Positions 10,715 through 23,340 are shown, counted from the first letter of the stretch. The stretch is 64,000 bases of DNA from Antitrichia curtipendula (GCA_951230915.1 OX579641.1:124001-188000); one strand, 5' to 3'. Numbers and translations: made by a program. The notes: generated by a model from the letters alone, not told the origin.

Positions 10715-13700
10715 TCTAATAACTCGGAATTGCGAATACCCCTGCTCTTCCTGGAGGCCGACGCCGACGTAAAGAGGTGGATCGACATTAAGGAGAAATT
10801 CATGAAAGGATATCTTCCTGATGGAACGGGCCTGGTCGATGTATGCGGGAAGCAGGAGCAAAAACCCCTAACGCAGAACGACTTCAAGACGCTCTATGGA
10901 CTTCGATCGGAGGACATAAACTACCTTGCGGATCAAGTGGAAGCCAACGTCCTCTGTGTAAAGAGTTCGAGGATGACAGGTCAGAAGAGTGGCCGACAGA
11001 ATTTCAAAATCATCCCTCTCAATACCGCTGGTGCAAGATTGAGGCTGGTGAGGGCCATGAAGAACGAGCTCTTGGCACACTATACAAATCAACTGCTGCC
11101 CATGAGGAAGATGGAGTATGTACCATATCCGGAATCCACTTGGGAGAACTTCGCGACCGAGAAGGACATCAAAAGCGACGAATTAGATTTGTGGGTGAAC
11201 AAGGCCATGGAAGTCCCTGCTGGGAAGAAGTGGCTGGAAGGCAGGACAAAGGGATTGAACAAGACGTTCGACCCAAAGGACCTCCCCGAATTCGTCATTA
11301 ATATGTGGGAGTCGTTCTTCAAGTCCGCTGTGGAGGATGAAGTGACACAAGCGCATGTACAGGATTTCTCGAAGCACTATCTGTGCAAAATGATGGACGA
11401 GAGAACCTGGGATATCAGCAAAACTTTGTCGGCCCCAAACATCAAGGCATGGCGGGGAAAGAAGAAGCGTCACCTTTACATCTGGTTCATGTTTGAGGAG
11501 GCATCCTATGGATCCTGTACGAAGATGCTGGAGTTTGGAAAACTGAACAGACTCTTCAATGCTCTGGAGTTCTACGACCCTAAGGACAAGACTGTCTCAC
11601 CGCAGGCTGGTGCCGTCCTCATCACAGATGCCGAGGGATTCCACACTATTGCGAGCTATCTCGAGAAAAGAGATGAGGAGATGAGAGCAAGGTTGTGGGA
11701 CTAGCACGTTGTGACTTACGTGGCTAGGCCGGACGACTTCTTCCCTATGTCACCGGCCGGGGAGGGGTTCAACGTCTTTCTCGTCTTCATCTTCGAGCAC
11801 ATCCCTCACGGAACCAAGCACGATTCCTTCAAAGCCTACTTCCCTGGACTAACTGATCTGAAGCAGACTTACAGATCGCAAGACATGAAGGATGTCCACC
11901 CGTATTGGCGACGACCGATTGTGCCGTACGTGAAGATCAAGACGGCGGAGGAGATATTTAAAGGACTCGCATACACCGACCTTGTCCTCGTGAATGTCAA
12001 CGGCGGTCCCGAGTTCACCTACCTGGGACTGGTAAGGTCTTGGGCTCCACAATCTTCCTTTCATTTCGAGCAACGCAATGTTTTGGTCCTGCCAGTTTCA
12101 GGCACACTAACAACTGATTGGTGTATTTCAGAATTTAGGAGGTGTTCAAGTGCTGGAGGTAGTGCATTCCGCTGAAGCTGTGACGGCAAGTGAGGTCGTC
12201 GCCAAACAGATTTGGGACGACAAGGAAGCACCCGCGGCAGCTCTTCCAGTTCCAGAAGGCACCGGCGAGGCCGAGGTCAACCGGACATGGAGGCTGATAA
12301 TGACAAAATCAACCCATCCGATCCTCTAGATTTCCATGACGAGCATGAGGACAATATAGTAAATGAGGTCATTGACGAATCCCATGAACATACAGGAACA
12401 AGGTCGGTTGATCACAACAAGGTTAGTGTGCGTTAATTGCTGAACCATCGTGAGATCCCCTGATCTTGGGAAGCTCACATTAGTGATTTCTGGTGTTTGA
12501 TTGGGATTCTAAATGTCCAAGTGATTTGTTTTTGGATTCGACGCAGGAGGAAGATGCACCTTCAAGAACTCCCGCAGAACGGTCGGAGGACGTAAACGTC
12601 ACTGACCCCAATGTTCAGTCGCCTCCAACGGGTCCAAGCAATATGGTCGAGCAACAGGAGCATCATTCTGAGCCGCCAACACCAAATCGGCTGGGAGATG
12701 TAGCCAGGCAGCCACAGAAAGCTCCTCAGCCGGAAGAAGCTGGACGACAAGTGCATTTCCTGTCCGACAGTTCAATAGGCGATGAGGTTACAGGGTCTCC
12801 GCTCGAGAACCCGAGGACATCCAGAAGGAAGACTGGAAGTAATCTGGCCAAGTATCTTGGCTGTGGAAGAAATACTGCTGGGAAGAAGGCTGCGAAGCAA
12901 CGACGGCAAGGTAGTGCAGCCGCAGTGCAGATGTGGAAGGTGGTCAATCCCAAAGCGAATCCGAACAGGAACGTCGCCGAGGGGGAACAAGATCCGCAGA
13001 TGTCAACTGGGATTGTGAATCCCGAAGCATCACACGCGGCAGGCATACTTCTAACATGTGCTTGCCCGCCGTCAACTCTGGAGATTGCCGATTTAGGCGT
13101 TCCCGACGAGGAGGTGCCGCAAACAGCTAGTGGCGATGGAGTTATCAGGAATGTGCCCGATGGGACAGAACTTGCCCGAGGGATGAATCAGACGGAGGTC
13201 AGAAGAATTCCAGGTCCATCAGGGGATCCCACGATGAACACAAGGACTGTGTTGGACATAATGAAGGGTCTGGAAAGCTCAGATGAAAGCACCGGCCACC
13301 AATCAACTGAAGGGTGCCCAGAGCTTACTCTTGGTGGAGACCTCACGGGGATTGATGCCAGCAGACTTGAGTTGGAGGTTCCTGCAACAGATGCCCCTGC
13401 ACCAGGCTCTGGAAACCGTGATAAGGGGGCTGGGGCGAGCACACAGGCATCGTGGGATCCCTTGATTGTCCAAGAAACGGAGGTCGTTATGGCGCAGGTT
13501 GATCAAGCAGCTGGCGAGGATATTGACGGACATCCGGTAAGGTTAGGAACTTCTACATTGGGGGATATCACGATGGTCGCTTCGCAAGGTCTCCTGCTCA
13601 CGGGAATAACGGTGGACGAACAGGAAGACACCCTTGTTGACTTGGTACCCATGAGTCCGAGATTCAGATCGAAGGTGACTGTGGATATTGCTTCTGTCGC

Positions 13701-15026
13701 CTCCACTGTTGCACTGGCGGTGTCAAGTGAAGTGGCTCCTGGAAACGGTGAGGGAATTAACGAAGAAGTGCTAGAGGCCTTACCATATGAGGCCGCAGAC
13801 ATAATGAAATTGTGTGTCGTGGATGCGGTCAAATCACTTGCTGAATCTCCGAGTAATGATTTAATTGCGTTCGATTTCATCGACCCTAAGGATCCTTTTC
13901 GAAAGACGAAACAGCATACGCAAGCCATAAGGCGAGCGCACCGATTCCTGTACAAACCATTGTTTAACTGGGCATTTCAGAATGGGCCGCGTGCAAGACT
14001 GGAAGGAGGGGATCCAATGGATCAACTATTCTACGAGGAAGGCGATGAAGAAGAGCAAGAGAGCGACGCCGACATGGAAGAGGGAAAGGGGCCAATTTTT
14101 GGCGACGATAGGAGGAAAGAGGAAATTCGCGGCGACGAGAGGGGGAAAGGGCCAATGATTCAAGACGAGATAGGAAATCGGCTACGGGACGATGATGAGG
14201 GCAAGAAAGCATTTCAGGGTGTCGAGAAGAGCAAAGAAGGGCCTCCCCGAAAATACATCCGACCCCGGATTCCAAGTAAGAAGTTAACCAATTTTTATAA
14301 TGCTTATACTTGAGAACGGATTCTTAACTGGACTCTAACGCACTGTTTGTCGGATTTTCAGCAGGTTGTCGAGTCACCAAAGTCTCTCGTGAAGAGGTGC
14401 GGAAGCCGTTGAATAAGGTAGAACCGCGGCCGTATTTTGTGATCTTTGACCTGAATGGAGTTCTAGTTCACAAGACTTTCGATGATCGTAATAGACATCG
14501 CTATGCTGTGCGACCGAGTTGCCCACACTTCCTGGACTGGGTGCATAGGACTGTTAAGCTCGCATTCTAGAGCAGTATGACAAAACAGAATGCGACATTC
14601 GCTTTGAACCAGATGCTGTCCGGGGTGGTTGTGAAGCCGAAGGATGTGCCTGTTCTCACGCAGGAGGACTGCACACTCTTGTCTTACAGAGACCGTCGTC
14701 GTCCGGACAGGCCTTACTTTCTAAAGGATCTGTCACACTTCGCCCGTAAGCTGAATTTGCCGACACAGGAAAATCTTCTACTCATCGATGACGACCCATT
14801 AAAGAACCTCCAGAACGACTGTCATAGCGCCATCTTCCCCAGAACTTGGGATGGTGACATGAGAGATGATGACTTAATGGGGAAGCTGTTTCCTTATCTC
14901 AACCAACTTTTCAAGTCACAGGAAGCTGTCCCAGCGTATGTTAGAGCCCACCCGCTTCCTCATGGTCAGAATCCGGAGATCCCGTTGACCAAACCGGGGT
15001 GTGACATATTGAAGGGTGTAACTTAG
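10715..15026 (+). pseudogene. Element B gene: methyltransferase-like, disordered and FCP1-like regions, 5' truncated
   Basis: Exons 10715-12031, 12132-12421, 12547-14275 and 14362-15026 join in phase once one lost base near 12285 is allowed for. The first exon ends at LVNVNGGPEFTYLGL, placed like the methyltransferase motif I of A and D and followed by an intron at the same place. The 576-codon third exon is low in hydrophobic residues, with an acidic Glu/Asp-rich tail, and is probably disordered. The last exon is an FCP1-like HAD domain. TAG codons interrupt the frame at 11702 and 14568. The ParB-like part expected upstream is missing, because element A sequence abuts at about 10.7 kb. Confidence 0.6.
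14362..15026 (+). CDS. FCP1/NIF-like HAD phosphatase domain of element B
   Basis: The exon encodes VIFDLNGVLVHK at about 14440, the HAD motif I region; the second Asp of the canonical D-x-D-x-T/V is Asn, as in some plant NIF-type proteins. RPSCPHFLDW follows, then SSMTKQNA (motif II region), and LLIDDDP at about 14779 matches the acidic motif IV. Between them a TAG at 14568 stands exactly where the element D copy has Trp in VWSSM. Family members dephosphorylate the RNA polymerase II C-terminal domain or related substrates. With Asn in motif I, activity is uncertain. Confidence 0.65.
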
Positions 15027-16479
15027 ATGTCGTCTGTATCTTCTGCGTGGGACTGGATCCGAAGATATCACGATCTCATTCTATCATACTTCATTACTTA
15101 CTGTTTAATACTCTTGAACTCACTGTGAATTTTGTAAATGCATTTTTTAAATACTTGACTTTCCCATTTCTTAAGAGTCATTTTAAATTTTACTCATTTT
15201 GTAAGGCACATTGTAAATATTATTGTATGGTTATATGTGAAATCCATTTGTGAATTAGAGTTATGATTCCAATTGGATAATTTTGACCTCCATAATTATC
15301 GTCGTGCGTGAATATACTAAGATGTGTTTGTATAGTATGCAAGTTCATTTCCTGTCGTGAGATCTCACGATGGACTGTAGGGGCGATTTTAACTGACATG
15401 TGTTGTCGTACTCATTGTGCACAGCGTCATTCTCTCTTCTTTTTTTTGTTAAATCGCATATCATGTTGCTGGGGATAATGAAATTGTATTTAACTCTGAA
15501 GTATTTTATTTCTGTTTCTCCGAAACAACTGATGGATCATTGCATTTAGAATGGTAAGCAAGATTGAAGCCATGACATATGGCATTAAGAAATTAAAGCA
15601 AGTAAAGAGATAAATGAAGAGAATGGAGCAAAGAGAAACATGAAGACTAAGTGAAGGAGCAGAGTGGGGGACCTACACTCCAGCAATCCCCATCACGTCT
15701 GAAGACAATGGTAAGGTCCCATCATGTCTCGCGAAGATAGGGGAATGCTGGGAAGCGGTATCTTCAGTAGATTTTATTAGTGTAGGCCTCATAATGTTCA
15801 GCTGCTTAGTTCAATCAGGAGATCGCACGATCTTCCCTCTTGCCGTCCAAGGAATTTAATGGATCACCATGTACATGTCCGATAGTACAAACAGCTGTGC
15901 GTCTTTTGTCCCCGTAATGTCTTCCATTTCGGTTTATGTAATAGGGGATGATAGTTGTAGTTGTGCTTATGCAATTTGTTGGGCGTGTTCCTCCTATTGT
16001 TAGCAAGACTTCACCCTAAAACCGATGAAGTCTTGAGTTGAATTTGTTTACGTAATCTTGTCTCTATGGCTTGATCGAGAGATCTCATGGTCGTGTGACT
16101 TTGCTTCTAATGGATACTCTGAACTTTGCAATTCTTTCGCTGCAATGTAATGCAGATCCTTCTTTTCTTTTGTATTAATTTTTGGATCTCATATTATTTA
16201 TGCCTAATTCCACTTTTTGTATTTAAAAGAATCATTTATTTGCATGCCTCACTAGTCTTGCATTTTTGGACTGCAGTCACATTCTACACGTAATATTAAC
16301 TTTCCTAAGCTCATCTGCAAATGAGATTTTCACTTGATGTTCTCTTTTCTAATCCGCCAGTTCTATTCGGTACGCGGTTCTGTAGTAATGCATATTGATC
16401 GTGATATCTCACGATCATTTGACGTCTTCTTCTGTCTTTACATCATTTCTGTGTGCTGAGATGTACTTGGTCTTTGCAG
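15027..16479. other. Noncoding stretch of element B
   Basis: No exon is recognised between the FCP1-like exon and the next HAD-like exon. It holds four copies of the element B palindrome and is otherwise AT-rich. Confidence 0.4.
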
Positions 16480-16956
16480 AAGGCGATGCTCCTTGTACTG
16501 ACTGGGGATCTCTACGTTAAGGGCGGTGTGGAGGATCTTCCACAGAATATACAAATACGGGCTGGCTTCCACGATCTTCTGCGATATCTTGTTGAAGAAA
16601 CTCACTGTGGCTTGTGGGCGGCAGTGCAACCTTCGACATTAATTGTTCTCCTTCGACGTATTCTACCGCTGGAGATTCTTTTAAGGTTCCTTTTCTTTTC
16701 TGGATCCGACAATCCACGCAAGAACCAACTGTATCCGCGACGTCATGCACTACTAAGGACTCTTTCAAGTAATCCTCGGACGCGCAGGGTACTCTTGAAT
16801 GACACTATCGTAATGCTTGTTCTCGATCCTCTGAATTGGGCACGTCCGCATTTACTTCAACCGGCGTTGCATGTGAGGGATGATGTAGATACTTCAGATT
16901 GGCAATGTGCGCACGTTATAGGACCGCGCTTTGATTGGTCGTGGGCCCAGAAATAA
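16480..16956 (+). pseudogene. Second, degenerate FCP1-like exon in element B
   Basis: An exon opens after TCTTTGCAG at 16480 and runs 158 codons to TAA. It reads LLVLTGDLYVKGG where a HAD domain has its D-x-D nucleophile, then IRAGFHDLLRYLVEETHCGL and WAAVQPST, which match the R-P-G-F and W-t/s regions of FCP1-like proteins, and later VLLNDT where motif IV acidic residues are expected. Both motif I aspartates are lost or shifted, so it is unlikely to be an active phosphatase. An element B palindrome lies 65 bases upstream in the presumed intron. It may be a second HAD gene of the element or a diverged terminal exon. Confidence 0.4.
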
Positions 16957-17697
16957 GCATAGGTTCACATGGAACTAGTGGCACTTATTTGATTGGCACC
17001 CATTTGATTTGAATGGCACGTATTTGTTGCATCCAAATGATTATAAAGTCCTTTTCGCTCGTTATCACTTGGGTTGTGCACAGTCATTGCTTTGGCTGTT
17101 TTGTATTGTGTTTTCAAGTAGTGGGTTCACCCTATTCGTTTCACCAAAAAGTAAAAGATGATTATGAATTGGTGAATCCACCTTCTGTATTTCACTGTTA
17201 TTACAACTTATCAAATGTCCGTAACTGCATGAATGTTTTGCCTCATCACATCTTTCTTCTTGGGTAATGCTCTGCGAAATATGTCGTGACATCTCCTGAT
17301 CTGTAATGTCGCATATTTAAAGCCAACCCTAAATACAAATGCATCAATTTGTTCCTACACTTTAAATCCAAAAGGGATACAATTCCACTGCATTAACAAT
17401 CTCCCGATGACTCCACATCCTAAGGCAGTTTAAGCCTCCATCGAAAGGCATTGCAGCCTCAGTTTACATAAGATCAGGATATCTTACGATGCCCTAAACC
17501 TTCACAAAGTCCAGAATTCCTGCTAAAGTCTAGAAGTAGTTAAATGTGGCATAGATCCGAAAAATCCGGATCTGACTGTCTAGGTTCATCCGGCCGAAAA
17601 GCTACTCTAAAGCTGCTTTCTACCTACTGCTTTTCTACTTCTTCAGCCGCTTGGATGGCGTTGGTATGGCCTTTGTGGTGCCTTTTTTTGCTGACTA
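16957..17697. other. End of element B and start of element C flank
   Basis: No gene is seen. Two element B palindromes end at 17489; from about 17560 the CCGGAT/TCCGG motif typical of element C appears, so the boundary should lie between them. Confidence 0.4.
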
Positions 17698-19368
17698 CTA
17701 TCGACTTGCTGAGGGTTTAGGGACGCGTGGTGCCTTACCCTTGGAAGGGGTCAGTCCCTTTTTACCTTTCCTTGGTGTAAATTCCGATTCCGGTTCCGAA
17801 TCCTCTTCTTCATGTCCAGACTCATCGCTTGAGTCGGACTCACTGACCTCCTTCTCAGTGGTCTCCGGAGACTCATCCTCCTCTGAATATACGTCAATAG
17901 GTGGAGATGGCTCCCGACCTCTCTTTGGAGTAGACTTACACTTTGCCGAAGTCCCTTTGGGAGACAATCCGGATGATACGCGCTGTGGGGTTCCTCCTTC
18001 CGGTTTCTGACTTGGACTGCGGATCTGGGATCCAGGTGAAAACCCTTTTCCGGTCTTTGATGGTGTCTGCAACTTCGATCGGCTGCTCGGCGTAGTCTTC
18101 TCCTCCATTCCTCCTTTCCCCTTCCGGTCAGCAGAACTTGGTGAGGTATGTGACTTACCCGGTACCAATTTCTCCAGCTTGTAACCGGATTTCGACATAA
18201 CTTCTCGTAACTCAAAGAGAGTTTTCTCCATCTTCTCATGATAATCTACCAAGACTGATACGATCTTGGGTCCTATCTGAGATCCCTCTTTCAATACTCC
18301 GGCATCAAAGAGATTGGCCTTATTAACCATATCACCCGGATGTCCTAGGAAATTCCGGATCCGCTTAAGGGTATCCGCGGATTCAGCTGAGGCTCTCCTA
18401 TTGTCATCTTCCGCCTTCTTCCCTAACTTCTCCTCGAGATCCCTAACTTGACCGGTTAGGCTAGCTATCTGGTCCTCTAACTTCCGGGTGATCTCTCTAT
18501 CCCTCATCACTTGATCCCGGATGCTTTTCAACTCCTCAATGACAACCCCGAGAGGGTCATCCTTCTTTGTCCATACTGGATCCTTACTGGTTCCCTCTTC
18601 TATTTCCTTCTTTACTCTCTTTCAAGCAACCTCAGGTTCCGGTTCTGACTCCTCTCGTGATGCTTCCTTTTCTACTTCCGATTCGGGTTCCGGACTAATC
18701 TCATACAACATCATGACCTCTGCTTTCTTGTACATGGTACTCTCTTTTCTTCTCAGTAGTTCATTATGCTCATAGAGATGGAAGAGGAAGGGAGAGAGAG
18801 TTGATGGCTTTGATTTACCTACTACTGCCACCATTCTATTCACTACATCTCTCATTACTGACCTCCATGACACCTTCCGATCTCCGGTCAAGGTCCCAAA
18901 GATCGTGTTAGCCAAGGTCATCGTGACCTTGGTTGGTCTGTCCGGATTTAGAAGTGGAACTAAGAATTCTAACACTCTCTTATGCCTCAGGTTTGAACAA
19001 TCCATTACTGCAAATCCGTCCTTTGGGTTGACAGGGTTGCAGAACTTATCATTCGCAAACTTGTCTGACCATGCCGCCATGCCTTCTCCTTCCGTCGGAA
19101 ACTCGTACACCTCTCCCCACACTTCGGAAGTCCATCCGGTCGGTAGAGCTCGGATTGTCTTGTAACACTCGCTTGACTGATCCGCGAGAAGCTCCAACAC
19201 CATCTCCTCGTTTCTCAAACTCCAAGGTTTCTTCATCAAACCCTCACATCCGATCTGGATCAGATCCTCCTTCAAAAGTGCTCTCTCCTTCATGCTTGCA
19301 GGTAACCCTGGCGTTACTGACCGGAGAGCGACCGAGAGTGGTTCATCGCTAACCTTGACCTTTACCAT
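17698..19368 (-). pseudogene. Element C gag-like coiled-coil protein, one in-frame stop
   Basis: The frame runs from the ATG at 19368 to 17698, 557 codons, broken only by TGA at 18624-18622. The N-terminal 200 residues align well with the element E protein at 52599: shared landmarks are KPW, NPKDGFAV, then a TMTLANTIFGTLTGDRK block and FHLYEHNELL. After the stop come a long charged coiled coil and a Ser/Pro/Lys-rich tail with an acidic segment. I infer a capsid- or gag-like structural protein of a retroelement-like or other mobile family, but no protease, polymerase or integrase is visible nearby. TCCGG/CCGGA is frequent in both coding and flanking DNA. Confidence 0.5.
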
Positions 19369-19860
19369 GGTGCTTCAAGATCTAAACTTTCGCCTAAAAC
19401 AATGACAGTCACTCAAGGCTCCCTCTCGCTTGAGATAGCTCACTCACACCACTGTTCCTCGTCCAAGAAGATGGCAATCGGACTTCCGTCTTCCAGTAAC
19501 CGGAATCGCAAAACACTTAACGCTCTTCAGATAAGCTCTTCAATCACTAAAAACACTCGTAAAAAACAGACTACACCGGAGAGGAAAGAGACGATGACTA
19601 GGGTTCGAACATGACCCTTCTTCTTTGTTTCCCCGTCCGGTTTTCCCTACCGTTAAAAGTGACTGTTCTCCTCCTTACTCGGAAAGTGTTTCCGTTCAAC
19701 GGTCCTCCGCATCTTCCGGTAGTGTTCGTTGGTTGCCGGTTAGGCTTTCCGATACTAGTTTGGCCATACCCGGATACCTGGGAATTCTGTTTAGGATTTC
19801 TCATTGGTTTTCGATTTCCGGTCTAAGACGGAAATAACAAAGATCCATCTTAACCATTTT
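19369..19860. other. Upstream flank of element C
   Basis: This is the 5' side of the minus-strand element C gene and is rich in TCCGG/CCGGA. I see no long terminal repeat matching the 3' side. A short stretch around CACTTTTAACGG on the minus strand also occurs downstream of the element E gene near 54.33 kb, a hint that C and E share terminal sequences. Confidence 0.35.
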
Positions 19861-19958
19861 ATCTTGTTAAAGAGATACCATGGTTACTAATTTATGAATC
19901 TAATAAAATGGGTAATTCTACCCTATAAACAACAAAAAAATATAGAATTAAACTGTCT

Positions 19959-21060
19959 TTAACTGAAATCTATTACAAAGTAATAGATTTTGGTATTCCG
20001 GGTTCCCACAACAAGCAACACCCTTGAAGAAGACTTTGGTGGTAGTTCAAGGTCACGCAACAACTTTGCCATTGAACCAATGGTGTAATTTGAATCATGT
20101 TTAAATAGATCCAAACCATAATGTGCATAACGGACATCAACATGCCCATGCGCAATCATGCCTGTGACGGACACAGGCAACTTCATTAGGCCATCAAGCT
20201 CTTTGCTTTTGTGTGAAAAGACAGGAGAAGCGGTTTTAGCATGATCCATCTTGTCGTGCATGATTGTGATACATTCATGCGGAGAACTTTGCGACCAATA
20301 TCGGTTTGCATAGTAAATTTCCCTGTGAGCGCGAGCAATGGCAAGATGTTTATCCAATCACCTTGACCATAACATAGCGGTTTGAAATCCTGCAAGAGCA
20401 CTCTTTATGAGCTCCCGCAACTTGTCACAAACAGCACATCGAGCAAAATTATCTCCGGGCTGCTTCACATCGTACTCTGGAAACCTAGTGGACCTGATCT
20501 TGCTCAAGTTTGATATAGATACCTCTTGCAATCCGAAAGCAGCATTGATCTCGTTGATTTTTGCCATTTGACCCTTCCATTGAAACGTAGCTGGCAAAAT
20601 CTTGGAGACCACCTTCTGCCCACACTTCAGAGTCCGAGTACGATGTGGCATGTGATCCGCTTTTTTCTCCAAGATGCATTTCAAAGTAATCGCCGCTTGT
20701 TCTATGTGTTGTCTTGGCTTAAGTAGTCCCAAATTGCCATGTTCTCTTGCTTCTCAACCATCCTTTAATGCATATTTTTGATAGCAATAGAATGTAGATT
20801 CCGGAACCCAAGCAATATGCATCCATGCTCGCACGCACACAACAATTTTGTCAATAGTCACCATCCTTCTTCCTCGTGAATCACGATGCATTTGTCTATG
20901 AACTTCAGTCTTTATGAAGGCTCTGTGCTTGAACGTAGAATTTCAATACATCCGTTCACGGAAAGCTCGAATTTTTTCTCTTTGAAACGGCTGAACACAA
21001 TTCTTACTACAACAAGTTTTGCTAGACACCAAGTTGATGGAGCCTTAACTAAGAAGGTCC
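19959..21060 (-). pseudogene. Element D DDE-type transposase, three in-frame TGA codons
   Basis: One minus-strand frame can be followed from about 21060 to 19959 with TGA at 20945, 20756 and 20360 (first base on the minus strand) and no frameshift. It begins with a CC-x3-C cluster, then a region like VCVRAWMHIAWVPESTFYCY, a CAVCDKL zinc-like pair, and IMHDKMDHAKTASPVFSHKS, where the aspartates probably include the first catalytic residue, followed by GMIAHGHVDVRYAHYGLD. Eukaryotic DDE transposases with an N-terminal Cys cluster have this layout; element F carries a relative. Six element D palindromes lie just upstream, tying this gene to element D. Each TGA can derive from TGG or CGA by one transition. 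Confidence 0.5.
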
Positions 21061-21092
21061 TTTATTTTGATGCAAGACTCACGAGGGGGATT

Positions 21093-21494
21093 TCAAACAC
21101 TATTTGTATACGGCCGACTAGACTTCGAAGTCAGAGGGTTCTCATGACTAGCTTGTAGTCGATTGAAATTATCCCTCATGTCATGGTCATGCAGGCTTGC
21201 CCCACGACAATGGACCAGTTTAATTGGCCACGCTACCAATGCGTGCACTCGCTCTTGAGGGATGTCTACTTCAGATTGAGTTTTGGAAATGTGCACCGCC
21301 ACATGAGTATCTCCAAGAGGACCATTGGCACCAAGCACAAGATCTGAGTTCGCACTATGGCATATACCTTCACCAACAAGAACACCAGCATCATTATAGA
21401 GGGTAACAACACTTGTATTCCAGAGCCGCCTTAGAATTCCTTCACACTCGGGAATCAACATCCATTTCAACATGGTCTTCAGTATCATCATCAC
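21093..21494 (-). pseudogene. TNP1/En-Spm-like domain exon upstream of the element D transposase
   Basis: The 133-codon frame contains VVTLYNDAGVLVGEG, then DLVLGANGPLGDTHVAVHIS, and HALVAWPIKLVH. A glycine-rich strand-turn-strand ending in VAWP-x2-LV is characteristic of the C-terminal domain of plant TNP1/En-Spm-type transposon proteins. It lies 5' of the DDE frame on the same strand and probably belongs to the same or a neighbouring gene; the join between them is not resolved. The extreme N-terminus in this frame is acidic and may be noncoding. Confidence 0.4.
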
Positions 21495-21623
21495 CCCATT
21501 CTATATTCTCCAGAGGGTCGTCTGAGAGGCTTATTTCACTTACACAATTGAGAATGAGGTAAATTGTTAGAACTATAATCATTGAACGTACAAATTCCGC
21601 ACAAAGTACTACATGCCAATATT

Positions 21624-22370
21624 TTGGGTCGAATCGACCTAACCATCAAAACCATCCAATGTGCATATTTTAAAGGATATCAGAAAGTCCAAACCCAGAA
21701 ATTCCTCTATATTATGATATTGATATCACGACTAAACAGAAAGGCTGCTAGATTATCTACAACACAGGCCGTTTGATGTACGGTCCAGACAGGCATGATT
21801 GAGTACACCAAAGCAATAGAAGTACAACTACATTGACCCACTGCAGGCAGGCTTGACCAAAATGCCAAGGCTACTGAACAAGTTGTATTGGTTAATTTTG
21901 TTTATATAACCGACCCCCTAAGTCATCCAATTATATAAATTCCACCAACATGAAAGAGAGAGAGTGTATAAGCCAAAAGCACCTACGGACTTTAGGTCGA
22001 ATCGACCTAATTCAGTTTCTCACATAGAAACTATTTCCAAGAAACAACTATTCATTTCATTATCACATTTAGGTCGAGTCGACCTAAACTTGTTAAATTG
22101 CTTATTCCAATATAATTGATTACGATTTCCATATTACCAATGCCACAGAGTTCGCAGTACTCAAATGACACAAGAGAAATGTTGGTAGATTATCGTTAAC
22201 CTGATTTAGGTCGGGTCGACCTAATGTAGGATTTAGTTAACACGACAAAACAACATACGGTGTTGGTGTCAATAGTACTCGTTAATTAAAGCCTTTAGGT
22301 CGAGTCGACCTAATCGTCCAGTGACACATTCACATGCACCATATCCTTGTATTAGGTCGAGTCGACCTAA
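21624..22370. repeat. Six copies of palindrome TTAGGTCGAGTCGACCTAA, left cluster
   Basis: Copies start at 21624, 21992, 22069, 22206, 22295 and 22352. The last two and the one at 22069 are perfect 9+1+9 dyads; the others have one or two changes. They lie directly upstream of the minus-strand transposase gene. The same motif fills the introns of the plus-strand gene between 28.3 and 52 kb, which is why I place both genes in one element. Confidence 0.85.
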
Positions 22371-23340
22371 ATTATGTAACATACAGTTGTATTACGTTGT
22401 CGATCGATTTGATTTTCTCCGTTAATTAAGGAATTACAGGGACGCAAGTGTTTTCTCTTGATCCCGGAAATTACGGCGATATAATCGGGTATTCAGGTCA
22501 ACACTACTGAATTCATAAGCGTCACAGGGGTCTGAACAATCTCGCGTACAATTCACATCATTGATTAACATTACAACATCTGATCAATTTTGAACAAGAC
22601 TGACGAAAACACAAATGGGAGTGACATCTGAAAGGACTTGTGCATCTTCTGCGTAAACCTTGCCTTGAAACTGAATGTGAGTTTTCCATGGGCAACAGGA
22701 TTCCTGCATATCATACCTACAGCTCGAAGCGCCTCAACAAACTACAAAGCACAAGTCGCCGACGTTCCCTACTATGCAATTTGCAACGACCTCTAATGAA
22801 TTCTTAACAAGGTCAGAAGTGAACGAAACATGCTAAGTGCAGATAGAACAGAACGAGCACTGCCTGCACAAAGTTCCAAACGCATTTCCGAAAGTATGAA
22901 AAGAGAAGTCGCTGAAGCGAACGTCGATAGAAGTCGAGCACTTCCTGGCGGGAATGGAGACGGCGGGAAGTACAAAGCTTGCATTCAAATTTGAAAATGT
23001 CAACCCGAAAAACAATGTTGTTTATCGGAATTCCTTGAGATGCCTCTACTGTTCATGGAGAATAAAACAAGGGTGGTACGTGGCCTCAATTCTCCCACCG
23101 CCTTATTTAGGGCCAAAAGATCAGTAGAACTCTACATTATATTGGATTCTGTCTTTTTTTTATTTGGAGAATGTTTCTAGAATTCCATTTTTAACACCGA
23201 TATGCAATCTTCATTGCCATTGCGCTTTTTCAGATGATGGCTTTAGCAACTGCTATCAGTAATTTCGTCGTTTTTTAAATGTCAACAACATCATTAACTC
23301 CTATACATGATGGATAAGAACACTGATTTCAACCCTCATT
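22371..23340. other. Noncoding stretch in element D
   Basis: I see no supported gene. Short frames on both strands lack coding character or splice support. Confidence 0.35.

Larger units (their letters stand above)
12448..17489. repeat. Seven copies of palindrome TCGTGAGATCTCACGA
   Basis: Copies start at 12448, 15355, 15815, 16075, 16399, 17284 and 17474. The one at 15355 is a perfect 16-base dyad; the rest carry up to about five substitutions, often GATATC or CATCTC at the centre. One lies in the intron 12422-12546 of the element B gene and the others in its 3' noncoding region. I found no copies in the other elements. They define the extent of element B to at least 17.49 kb. Confidence 0.8.

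Noticed and set aside
17651..18010. Plus-strand Ser/Asp-rich frame
   Set aside because: It is the antisense of the element C coding region.
17560..19860. Long terminal repeats around element C or E
   Set aside because: I compared the flanks by eye and found only a short shared stretch (ACTTTTAACGG), not a convincing repeat pair.
20886..21158. Plus-strand frame of 90 codons
   Set aside because: The minus strand here continues the element D transposase frame with matching landmarks, so this is a shadow.
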